The notes under the pieces were generated by a model, which was not told where the DNA came from, ran no database searches, and saw only the letters and a list, made by a program, of their open reading frames with translations. A stretch of 46,391 nucleotides of DNA. Source: Planctomycetales bacterium 71-10 (GTDB lineage: Bacteria; Planctomycetota; Planctomycetia; Isosphaerales; Isosphaeraceae). Positions within the stretch are counted from its first letter, which is position 1. Each line of letters begins with the position of its first letter. This document shows positions 39,660 through 46,250 of this stretch, piece by piece. The stretch lies in assembly GCA_001898385.1 (NCBI GenBank), contig MKTT01000134.1, forward strand, positions 1-46,391, written 5' to 3'. Position numbers and translations under genes: made by a program.

Positions 39660-39685
39660 GGCGACTCCCTGTAGGGTTCGTCGCC
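39660..39685. repeat. Compound hairpin GGCGAC-(CCCT/AGGG)-GTCGCC
   Basis: Outer arms GGCGAC and GTCGCC enclose inner arms CCCT and AGGG (39667-39676), making one long interrupted stem. Directly followed by GTGCAACGTTTG. Could be an origin or ssDNA-processing structure, or a terminator. Confidence 0.5.
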
Positions 39686-39793
39686 GTGCAACGTTTGTAA
39701 GGCCCGGACACCCTTCGCTGCGGGCCGCAAGAAGACCCGACGCCCAATCCAGTCGATGAGCCCCGGAAAACACGAGGGTTTGCGACAGAAAAA

Positions 39794-39822
39794 TTGCACA
39801 TAAAGCATAACTACAATATAAT
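39794..39822 (+). promoter_or_regulatory. Near-consensus sigma-70 promoter
   Basis: TTGCAC (39794-39799), a 17-nt spacer and a perfect TATAAT (39817-39822). Transcription would begin near 39829 and lead straight into GGAGG and the GTG start at 39847, driving the HTH, DUF3820-like and polymerase genes. Clearest promoter in the window and unlike the chromosomal left part. Confidence 0.8.
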
Positions 39823-39846
39823 GACGTATCGCAATGGAGGTAGGCA

Positions 39847-39906
39847 GTGAAGACGGCAAGGACGCCCGTCTACCGACACCGGATGCTCGGCCTCCTCGCT
39901 CCGTGA
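39847..39906 (+). CDS. 19-residue leader ORF in front of the HTH gene
   Basis: GTG start with a perfect GGAGG 6 nt upstream, encoding MKTARTPVYRHRMLGLLAP, then TGA. The HTH gene begins 1 nt later in the +1 frame (TGAGATG). Either a leader peptide coupling translation of the HTH gene, or the N-terminal part of it joined by +1 frameshifting at CCG-TGA, or a broken start of an older longer gene. Confidence 0.5.
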   Translation: MKTARTPVYRHRMLGLLAP

Positions 39907-39907
39907 G

Positions 39908-40105
39908 ATGGCCCGGCGCATCGGCTGCTCGGTGACTTCGATCAAGAACTGGCAGAGGGCGGGGCTCTTCCCGTATCCGACCCGGACGGTCGAGGGCGGG
40001 AAGCGGCGTTATTACGCCAAGGACGAGGCGAGGTCGCTCACGGAGCGGTGGGCGCAGCACGATGCCGATCGTGGCCACGGCGGCGAGGGGCCGCCGTGCG
40101 CATGA
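39908..40105 (+). CDS. MerR-like helix-turn-helix DNA-binding protein
   Basis: A 65-aa protein with a winged-helix/MerR-type motif: MARRIGCSVTSIKNWQRAGL, then FPYPTRTVEGGKRRYYAKDEA where the RRYY stretch is the wing. Such small proteins act as excisionases or regulators on mobile elements. It lacks a good ribosome site of its own; the preceding leader ORF has one and stops 1 nt before. Its frame remains open back to 39851 and reads SSLREMARRIG, which resembles a natural helix extension, supporting the idea that the original protein was longer. The stop overlaps the next start (ATGA). Confidence 0.75.
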   Translation: MARRIGCSVTSIKNWQRAGLFPYPTRTVEGGKRRYYAKDEARSLTERWAQHDADRGHGGEGPPCA

Positions 40106-40314
40106 CCTTCGGCAAGTACGAGGACCTGTGGCTCGACGAGGTGCCCAGGCCCTACCTGCGATGGCTCCGGGCCAACGTCCCGATGAGCGGACTCCTCGCC
40201 AGGTCCGTCGATTTCGTCCTGAACGGCGGGCGGTCGCCCGTCCCGCTGCACGCATTCGTCGCCGACCAACTCGTCACGGCAACGGCCGCAGACATCGACG
40301 ACGCCGGGGTGTGA
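40102..40314 (+). CDS. DUF3820-like small protein
   Basis: A 70-aa protein starting MTFGKYEDLWLDEVPRPYL and continuing RWLRANVP. The FGKy-G-x-L-xx-vPxxYLxWL pattern is that of the DUF3820 family, small proteins sometimes found fused to or beside exonucleases and on phages. Function unknown. Overlaps the HTH gene stop by 4 nt and lies 40 bp before the polymerase gene, in the same transcript. Confidence 0.75.
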   Translation: MTFGKYEDLWLDEVPRPYLRWLRANVPMSGLLARSVDFVLNGGRSPVPLHAFVADQLVTATAADIDDAGV

Positions 40315-40354
40315 GGCCCCCGGCGTCGTCGCAGTAAATAACAAAGGAACACCG

Positions 40355-41761
40355 ATGTATTGTAGTGAGATCCGCAGGAAAAGTACGAGAATAGCGTCCG
40401 GGAAGCGAGAGCCCGAGCACAACGAGGCGCACGCCCAGGGCTACATCTACCAGCCGGTCGGCTTCGACCCGAGCGAGCACCCCGGCCCCATCGCCGACCA
40501 TCCCGACGCCGCCCGCTGGCTGCTCAACACGATCTACTTCCGCCGTGTCGTCAGGAACTACGACCGGGACGAGTACGTGAACCTCCACTCGAAGCTCCTC
40601 GGGATGGTCATGGGCGACATCAACCACGTCAAGCCCATCCGGGAGGCGATGGAACGGCGTGGGCTGATCGAGTCCGACCACGAGTGGATCTTGGACCGGA
40701 AGTCCCTGGGATACCGCCTCGGGCCGCTCCTGGCCGATTACGACTGGTGCCGGTATTACTCGCCGAACAAGCGGTTCACGAAGCGGGTCCAGAAGTTCAA
40801 GGCATGGGCCAGGCAGACCACCGGCTTCAACCATCCGGCCCACTATCACCTCGCCGCCTGGGCGTGGCGTGTCCGGCTGGACGACGACCTCGAACCCGTC
40901 TTCGCCGAGATCGGGGCACGGGAGGACGACGCCCATCTCAAGCGGATCTCGAAGGAGCAACTCGCACGCCACCAGGCCGACCTGATCCATCGTGGCTACA
41001 TCCACCTGACGGTCTGCCCCTACGGTCGATTCCACAGCAACTTCTCGGGGCTATGCCGAGAGCTTCGCCCTCGCCTCTCCATCGACGGGCAGCGGCTCGT
41101 GGAGGTCGATGTGGTCAATTCCCAGCCGTACTTCCTGGGGCTGCTCCTGCTCGAAGTCGCCCTCTCAGGGCGGAATTGTCCCAATCTGTCCCGACTCCTC
41201 TTCTCCGCTTCCGAGGATCACTCCCTCTTCCTCTCCCAAATCTCCCGAAAACCAGAGAAAGAAGAGAGGAGAGAACGGGCAGTACCATATGTTTCTGGTT
41301 TGAGAGGCATCCCGAAGGATCTGAGACAATTCGTCGAGGCGACATCGGAGGGGCGGTTCTACGAGGTGTTTCAGGAGCACGGCCGATGGACCAGGGACGA
41401 TCTGAAGCCCCTGATCTTCCAGATCCTCTACGGGCACAAGGGCGTGATGCTCAACGCCGAACTGACCGGGGCGTTCCGGGACGCCTTCCCGAGCGTCTTC
41501 TCCATGCTCCTGAAGCTAAAATCCGAGAAGGGGTATAGCTGGGTCGGCATGGAGCTTCAGCGGCGGGAGTCGAGGGTCATCATCAAGGGCGTCTGCAACC
41601 GGCTGAGGGACGAGCACCCGGATGTCCCCGTCGTCACGGTCCACGACAGCCTCATGACGACGCAGGAGCACGTGGGGCTGGTCACCGACCTGCTCCACCA
41701 GGAGTTCGGCAGGTTCCCGGTCGTGCCCCGGTTCCGGGTCAAGGAAGGAGGTCGAGGATGA
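40355..41761 (+). CDS. Compact family A / T7 RNAP-like polymerase domain protein
   Basis: A 468-aa protein, ATG preceded by AAAGGA at 7 nt. No exonuclease domain is seen. The C-terminal half carries, in order, PYGRFHSNFSGL (GR at 224-225, matching the TGRLSS segment of Pol I), LVEVDVVNSQPYFLGL (motif A, D252 and Q257), DDLKPLIFQILYGHKG (motif B, K351-x3-F355-x3-Y359-G360) and VVTVHDSLMTT (motif C, H430-D431-S). Spacing and order match family A DNA polymerases and T7-like RNA polymerases, both using two aspartates for catalysis. The N-terminal ~200 residues are unassigned. A Ser/Glu-rich insert (about 275-312) separates A and B. It is probably the element's replication or primer-extension polymerase; DNA versus RNA product is undecided. 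Overlaps the next gene by 4 nt. Confidence 0.75.
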   Translation: MYCSEIRRKSTRIASGKREPEHNEAHAQGYIYQPVGFDPSEHPGPIADHPDAARWLLNTIYFRRVVRNYDRDEYVNLHSKLLGMVMGDINHVKPIREAMERRGLIESDHEWILDRKSLGYRLGPLLADYDWCRYYSPNKRFTKRVQKFKAWARQTTGFNHPAHYHLAAWAWRVRLDDDLEPVFAEIGAREDDAHLKRISKEQLARHQADLIHRGYIHLTVCPYGRFHSNFSGLCRELRPRLSIDGQRLVEVDVVNSQPYFLGLLLLEVALSGRNCPNLSRLLFSASEDHSLFLSQISRKPEKEERRERAVPYVSGLRGIPKDLRQFVEATSEGRFYEVFQEHGRWTRDDLKPLIFQILYGHKGVMLNAELTGAFRDAFPSVFSMLLKLKSEKGYSWVGMELQRRESRVIIKGVCNRLRDEHPDVPVVTVHDSLMTTQEHVGLVTDLLHQEFGRFPVVPRFRVKEGGRG

Positions 41762-42000
41762 GGTCGCCGCAGGAGGTCTACCAGGGGATCAGGGACGGGC
41801 GGGACGGCCCGATCGGCGAATGCTGGGAGGGCGTGGGCGTCTACCTCGGCGAAGATGTCTGGGGCGATCCCGTGGCGTTCGGGCTCGCCGGGGCATACGA
41901 CCTCCTGTGGCGGGCCGCTCGTCGGCCGTCCGGGCAGGTCGAGAGGGACAACGGCCGGGACGAGCCTGGGACCGGCCATTCGACGCCGGACCCCGGTTAG
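41758..42000 (+). CDS. Small protein of unknown function downstream of the polymerase
   Basis: An 80-aa protein starting MRSPQEVYQGIRDG; start overlaps the polymerase stop (ATGA). The first ~55 residues look folded and hydrophobic-aromatic (GECWEGVGVYLGEDVWGDPVAF is split by a likely turn), while the last ~25 are hydrophilic and encoded by a stretch containing a decayed leader-like box (GGGACCGGCCA, about 41968-41978). Converges on the HEPN-CBS gene with a 4-bp overlap of stop codons. Function not recognised. Confidence 0.65.
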   Translation: MRSPQEVYQGIRDGRDGPIGECWEGVGVYLGEDVWGDPVAFGLAGAYDLLWRAARRPSGQVERDNGRDEPGTGHSTPDPG

Positions 42001-42785
42001 AGCAGGTCGTAGGCCGTGAGGATGCCGACCAGACGCCGCTTCGTGGGGTCGTCCTTCTCCGGGTCCGGGACGCAGACGAGGACCGGCCCGATGAGCGGCG
42101 TTTGGGTGATCGAAGAGATGGGGTCCGACGGCCTGGCCCACTCGGCGTCGGAGAAGCCCAGACCCTCGCCGTGGGCCTCATTGACGGTCAAGCCGAGCCG
42201 CCGATGTCGCTCATCACGGGCCGGGGTGCCACGCCGCAGGAACGACGCTACGGAGGCGTCGGTGAGGAACTTCCATCGTCCATCGTGCTCAACCGGCAGG
42301 ATGGAGTAGGAGTTCGTGAGCATCACCTGCCTGACGTAGCTCACGGGCTGCCACAAATCGGCAGTCACGGGAGATCTGACCATGATGTCGCCGATCGTCG
42401 TCATGGGCTCTACACCGTTCATGAGGGCGTCTTCGAGGAGCAGGGCGAACTCGATCGCATGCTCGGTCAGGTGCCGTGCCCTCGCTCCCTGGTGCATGGC
42501 GTCGTTCCGCCCCTCGCTCGTGAGAGAGAACAACTCCTCTTTGGTCGAATGCCAGACCGCCTGCTCGTCGGGTAGAGTCCCGCCCAGGGAAGAACCTGCC
42601 GCCAACTGGAGCAGGACAGGCTTGTATTTCCCCAGCGTGGCAGCCCGCCCCAACAGGTAGCATCCGATGCGTTCGACGAGGAAGAGGATTTGATCGAACG
42701 CCTCGGCATCCTTCTGGGCGGCGAGTCGAGCGGCCCGTAGTTCGGCGAGGAGTTGCTTGCGAGCGGGGCCGGTCAGTGGTCGCAT
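41997..42785 (-). CDS. HEPN-CBS domain protein
   Basis: A 262-aa protein. The N-terminal helical part (about 25-125) has the HEPN ribonuclease signature R-x4-H in EGRNDAMHQGAR (R93, N94, H98). A CBS-pair region follows (about 126-262): TTIGDIMVRSPVTADL, YSILPVEHDGRWKFLTD, then the second repeat LIGPVLVCVPD and GILTAYDLL. CBS domains bind adenosyl nucleotides, so a nucleotide-controlled RNase is a fair inference. The start is set at ATG 42785, 53 nt after the ClpX-like stop; a longer frame to 42944 would overlap that gene. No strong ribosome site, suggesting coupling to the upstream gene. Confidence 0.8.
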   Translation of the reverse strand: MRPLTGPARKQLLAELRAARLAAQKDAEAFDQILFLVERIGCYLLGRAATLGKYKPVLLQLAAGSSLGGTLPDEQAVWHSTKEELFSLTSEGRNDAMHQGARARHLTEHAIEFALLLEDALMNGVEPMTTIGDIMVRSPVTADLWQPVSYVRQVMLTNSYSILPVEHDGRWKFLTDASVASFLRRGTPARDERHRRLGLTVNEAHGEGLGFSDAEWARPSDPISSITQTPLIGPVLVCVPDPEKDDPTKRRLVGILTAYDLL

Positions 42786-42838
42786 CAGACGGACTTGGCT
42801 CGGACCCAGATAATGATCGGAGGTGAACCCTCGCCATG

Positions 42839-43939
42839 CTATTGGCCTGCGGGCGTGCGTGCAAGCGGAACGCCGGAAGCGTCGTGCGAGTGGTGCCGCA
42901 CCAGACTCGGCCGTCGCACCATGATCGGCGGCTTCTTCCGGCATTCGACCTTACCTCCCAAGGTGACGGTGTAGAGGTGCCCCGGCGTTAGGTCGAAGAG
43001 GACATCTTCCACGACCGCCTCCACGACGCTGCGAAGCACCCTGGCCCCGACGCCCCGCACGTGAGCGGCCCTGGCGATCTCGACGACTGCCTCGTCGGTG
43101 AACTCCAGCGTGGCCCCTCGCAGCCCCACCAGGCCCTTGTACTGCTTCAGGAGCCCGCCAACCGGGTCGGTCAGGATGCGGGTCAGGTCTTCCACGCCCA
43201 ATTCGCCGAGCGTGGCGACGACCGGCAGCCGACCCACCAACTCGGGGATCAGGCCGAACGCCTCCAGGTCGCACGGCAGGACGTGTCCGAGCGGATTGAT
43301 CGGCAGGTCGGGAGGTGGCGGGAGTGTCCGATCGAACCCGAAGGTCGCCCCACGGCCCAGGCGACGGGCGACGATCTCCTCCAGGCCGACGAACGCACCG
43401 CCGCCGATGAACAGGATGTCGGACGTGTCGATGGGGACGAGTTCCTGGGCGGGATGACGAGCCCCACCGGGCGGGACGTGGCAGGTCGCCCCTTCGAGCA
43501 TCTTCAGCAGGGAGTGCTGGACGCCCAGCCGCAGATCCTTGCCGACGCCGCCGCTGCCCCAGGCGAGCTTGTCGATCTCGTCGATGTAGACGATGCCCCT
43601 CTGGGCCTTGGCCACGTCCATGTCCGACGCCAGCAGGAGCCGGTGGAGCAGGCCCTCGACATCTTCCCCGACGTACCCCGCCTCGGTCAGCGAGGTCGCA
43701 TCGCCGATGGCGACGGGAACGTCGATGGCCCCGGCAAGCGTCCTGATGAGGTGGGTCTTGCCCACCCCGGTCGGGCCGATCAGGAGCACGTTCGACTTCT
43801 CAAACGTGGTGCCGCCGCTGCGGGCCTCCGAACGCAGGAGGTGGTTGGAGGCGGCGATGGCCAGCTTCTTCTTGGCGGCTCCCTGCCCAACGACGTGCCC
43901 GTCGAGCAGGTCGAAGATCTCCCTCGGGGTCGGCCCCAT
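42839..43939 (-). CDS. ClpX-like AAA+ unfoldase without zinc-binding domain
   Basis: A 366-aa protein. The start MGPTPREIFDLLDGHVVGQG begins directly at the AAA+ module; the N-terminal zinc-binding domain of true ClpX is absent. Walker A GPTGVGKTH (55-63), pore loop AGYVGEDVE (87-95), Walker B IVYIDEIDK (116-124), and IGGGAFVGLEEI match ClpX. The IGF loop that docks on ClpP appears altered (GATFGFD), so it may work without ClpP as a disassembly machine. It is encoded upstream of the HEPN-CBS gene on the same strand, behind leader copy 9, and is probably a second, element-borne ClpX paralogue. Confidence 0.88.
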   Translation of the reverse strand: MGPTPREIFDLLDGHVVGQGAAKKKLAIAASNHLLRSEARSGGTTFEKSNVLLIGPTGVGKTHLIRTLAGAIDVPVAIGDATSLTEAGYVGEDVEGLLHRLLLASDMDVAKAQRGIVYIDEIDKLAWGSGGVGKDLRLGVQHSLLKMLEGATCHVPPGGARHPAQELVPIDTSDILFIGGGAFVGLEEIVARRLGRGATFGFDRTLPPPPDLPINPLGHVLPCDLEAFGLIPELVGRLPVVATLGELGVEDLTRILTDPVGGLLKQYKGLVGLRGATLEFTDEAVVEIARAAHVRGVGARVLRSVVEAVVEDVLFDLTPGHLYTVTLGGKVECRKKPPIMVRRPSLVRHHSHDASGVPLARTPAGQ

Positions 43940-43974
43940 GTACGGCCTCCAGCAACGACAACGCCGGTCGAGCC

Positions 43975-44016
43975 GCCCAACTGTGGGCGACACGATCGGC
44001 GTTCGTGGCCGGTGTC
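43975..44016 (-). repeat. Leader repeat copy 9 (upstream of ClpX-like gene)
   Basis: On the minus strand the exact box GACACCGGCCA (44016-44006) begins 4 nt after the OB-fold membrane protein stop. A hairpin GCCCA-cagt-TGGGC (43988-43975) follows 17 nt later; the ClpX start is 66 nt from the box. Spacing is longer than in copies 1-8. Confidence 0.7.
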
Positions 44017-44020
44017 AGAC

Positions 44021-45190
44021 CTACTGGATCTCGATCCGTTGCGCCGCCTTGAGGTTCCCGCTCCCCAAGTAGAGATATCCTCGGGTGGGCTCGCCCGACG
44101 TGATCGAGTTGAACATCAGCGTCCCGCTCTCCAGCACCACGCCTTTGGAGTCGTAGATCTTGTACGGCCTGCGGGGGCTCGAATCGATCCCAGGCGGCTT
44201 CCAGACGGCCGTGAAGTAGACCCGATCCGTGCCGTCCAATTCGAGGTCGCTCATTTCGAGCCCGATCTCGTACTCGGGCAACACGACCTTGAGGGAGCCC
44301 CGCCCGAACCCCTTGCTCAGCGAAAAGGATTGCCGCTTATCCTGGCGGGCACCCCGACTCTCCGCAACCGAGCCCCGAGGCTCCGGGGATTCGGCCCTCG
44401 TGGTCGGCTCGGCGACCTCGGCACGGCATCCACGCAAACGTATCTCACCCCCTCGTGCGAAGCCGTCGATCCGGCCACCTTTCACCCCTGCGTATTCGCC
44501 GATCATGGCGTACCGCCTGCCGCCACGGGGCAACTCACGGAACGCCCTGGCCTGCGCCTCGTCGAAGAGGCAGACGACGGAGTGGTCGGCCTCGACCGTG
44601 CGTTTCCTCGTGAACGGCTTGCCGGGGATCGGCTCCTCGACGACCTTGATCGCCTCGCCCAACCCGGCGTAATAGGCGGCGTCGGGATGGGGGCCTGCCG
44701 CCCACTTCTCGCAGATGACCCTCAGCGTCTTGCCACGATACCTGCGATCGGCGGCAACCTCGTCGGCGTCGAACTCGGCGACCAGGGCGGCGTCCGTCGT
44801 GCCGATCACGCCTTCGCTGGCCCGTGCCGGACCTTCCTCCACGCCCTCGGCGGGGCCGGTGATGCCCGAGCTTGGCTTCACATCGGGGGCCGACCGTTGC
44901 GCCGACGAGTCGGTCGAACCCACGGCGGCGACACGGCGACCCTCGACGATGCCTGGAGGCGAAGTCCTCGGAGCCCTGTCCTTCTCGCCGTTGATCGCAC
45001 CGATCACCACCAGCAGGCCCCAGGCCCCACCAACCGCCCACCACCTCGGGTTGCGGCCCAAGTTCGGGTGCCTCCAGAGCAGGAAGAGGCCGAGGGGGAA
45101 GAACAGGGCGATGGCGACCCCGAGCAACAAGGGAGACATACCCACGGCCGACGCATGATCCTTCGACGGCCCCACATCCGACGTGTACAT
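44021..45190 (-). CDS. Membrane protein with OB-fold (tRNA_anti-like) domain
   Basis: A 389-aa protein. The start ATG 45190 has GGGAGGG 3-4 nt upstream; an internal ATG at 45139 (MSPLLLGV) is an alternative. Two hydrophobic segments lie near residues 18-38 and 51-67, then a low-complexity linker. Around residues 135-260 the stretch starting ALVAEFDADEVAADRRYRGK resembles tRNA_anti-like OB folds, also seen in small cell-envelope proteins. The C-terminal ~110 residues are a beta-rich module (SLKVVLPEYEIGLEMSDLEL). Function not known. Behind leader copy 10 and upstream of the ClpX-like gene on the same strand. Confidence 0.7.
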   Translation of the reverse strand: MYTSDVGPSKDHASAVGMSPLLLGVAIALFFPLGLFLLWRHPNLGRNPRWWAVGGAWGLLVVIGAINGEKDRAPRTSPPGIVEGRRVAAVGSTDSSAQRSAPDVKPSSGITGPAEGVEEGPARASEGVIGTTDAALVAEFDADEVAADRRYRGKTLRVICEKWAAGPHPDAAYYAGLGEAIKVVEEPIPGKPFTRKRTVEADHSVVCLFDEAQARAFRELPRGGRRYAMIGEYAGVKGGRIDGFARGGEIRLRGCRAEVAEPTTRAESPEPRGSVAESRGARQDKRQSFSLSKGFGRGSLKVVLPEYEIGLEMSDLELDGTDRVYFTAVWKPPGIDSSPRRPYKIYDSKGVVLESGTLMFNSITSGEPTRGYLYLGSGNLKAAQRIEIQ

Positions 45191-45252
45191 CAACCCTCCC
45201 CCATTCCGTCGAATCAATACGTATCCGACCTCGGAGGCCACACGTTCCGCCC

Positions 45253-45280
45253 CCGCTCAGCGGCGAGAGTGGCCGGTGTC
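45253..45280 (-). repeat. Leader repeat copy 10 (upstream of membrane protein gene)
   Basis: Exact box on the minus strand (45280-45270), then a weak hairpin CCGC-tga-GCGG (45263-45253). The start codon at 45190 is 79 nt from the box. It lies between divergent genes. Confidence 0.6.
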
Positions 45281-45392
45281 GGGACGGCTCGGCGAGGACC
45301 GTTCGAGGGCATCCCGACCCGCTGAAGGAGCCGAACGTCGAGCGGCTGCCCCTAAAGACGATATGATGCAAGCGGGCCAAATGCTAGTTATC

Positions 45393-45421
45393 GACTGTCT
45401 GTTCATCGGCTGTCGAGTCGA
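45393..45421. promoter_or_regulatory. Possible operator upstream of the XRE gene
   Basis: TCGACT and AGTCGA form an inverted repeat with a 17-nt spacer, 28 bp before the XRE start codon. XRE and C-protein regulators often bind GACT/AGTC half-sites in their own promoters. No ribosome site precedes the ATG, and TACACT lies about 9 nt upstream, so the mRNA may be leaderless. Tentative. Confidence 0.35.
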
Positions 45422-45449
45422 AGGGGGCACCCATCCTACACTCGCCCCG

Positions 45450-45692
45450 ATGCAGCAGGACGACATCCGCTCACGGTTCGGGGCCAGGGTCCGTCAGCTT
45501 CGCACTGAGCGGGGCTGGTCGCAGGAGGCGTTCGCCGACCGGGCCGGGCTCCACCGCACCTACGTCGGCAGCATCGAGCGGGGCGAGCAGAACATCAGCC
45601 TGGCCAACATCGAGCGGGTCGCCGCCACCCTCGGCGTCTCGCTGGCCGACCTCTTCGCCACATTCGCCGAGGTGCCCACGCCGCCCTCCTGA
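45450..45692 (+). CDS. XRE-family transcriptional regulator
   Basis: An 80-aa helix-turn-helix protein. MQQDDIRSRFGARVRQLR, then RGWSQEAFADRAGLHRTYVG and SIERGEQNISLANIERVA cover the five-helix Cro/C1 fold, with the recognition helix in HRTYVGSIERG. Size and sequence style match stand-alone XRE repressors and restriction-modification C-proteins; the DNA methyltransferase fragment at the right edge makes the latter possible. The upstream in-frame extension to 45183 crosses the promoter region and is not used. Confidence 0.9.
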   Translation: MQQDDIRSRFGARVRQLRTERGWSQEAFADRAGLHRTYVGSIERGEQNISLANIERVAATLGVSLADLFATFAEVPTPPS

Positions 45693-45733
45693 GCGGGCCG
45701 GGCCGGTCGCCGCCCTGGGGATCTCGGCGCACG

Positions 45734-45770
45734 GACACCGGCCACATCGCCGGATGACCCGATCCGGGTC
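45734..45770 (+). repeat. Leader repeat copy 11
   Basis: Exact box (45734-45744), then GACCC-gatcc-GGGTC (45756-45770). A reverse copy of part of the box (CGGTGTC, 45770-45776) follows, able to pair with GACACCG. The next gene starts 72 nt after the box. Confidence 0.65.
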
Positions 45771-45816
45771 GGTGTCACGGCCTCGGGCCGTCCGGGCTGC
45801 GGCGTGAGGCGGCGAG

Positions 45817-46212
45817 ATGGACGATCACGAGGCGGATGATCCGGTCGATGTCGAGGAGAGCCCGGTGGCACGCACCGTCCTGCTCCTCGCCCAAACGCTG
45901 CGTCGGGAGTTCGGCGTGGACATCGACGCCCATCCGGGCGGGGCCGGGGCCGAGGCCGGGGCGATCAACCGGGCCTTCCGGGCGTCGGTCGGCGTGGTCC
46001 TGGCCGGGGCGGTGCCGCCCGGTGAGATGTCCGAGTTCGGGACACGGGTGTTGGAGATCGCAGCCCGGCGACGGCTGGCCGAACTCGGCGTGGGGGCGGA
46101 TGTCGCCGCACGCCTGCTCGCCTCGGAACCGGACCTGGACGACCGCTGGCTGGCCTACCTGGCGTTGGCCCCCGACTCGGCGGTCGAGGACATGATGCGG
46201 ATCGAGCCCTGA
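45817..46212 (+). CDS. Small acidic protein of unknown function
   Basis: A 131-aa protein starting MDDHEADDPVDVEESPV, with an acidic disordered N terminus, then an all-helical part (RTVLLLAQTLRREFG ... EFGTRVLEIAARRRLAELG). A GAGG-type ribosome site lies just before the ATG. No family recognised. It is preceded by leader copy 11 and converges with the methyltransferase fragment on the right. Confidence 0.65.
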   Translation: MDDHEADDPVDVEESPVARTVLLLAQTLRREFGVDIDAHPGGAGAEAGAINRAFRASVGVVLAGAVPPGEMSEFGTRVLEIAARRRLAELGVGADVAARLLASEPDLDDRWLAYLALAPDSAVEDMMRIEP

Positions 46213-46250
46213 CCCGTAACGTTTGCAGATCCGCAGGGTATCGGACCCAT

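Larger units (their letters stand above)
39419..39846. other. 428-bp gene-free control region with inverted repeats
   Basis: AT-richer than its surroundings and without a supported gene. It contains three inverted repeats (listed separately), a near-consensus housekeeping promoter at its right end and an AACGTT-containing stretch (GTGCAACGTTTG, about 39685-39696; the same 10-12 nt also occur at 37588). Candidate replication origin, operator cluster or recombination site for the element. The short ORFs across it are not protein-like. Confidence 0.45.
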
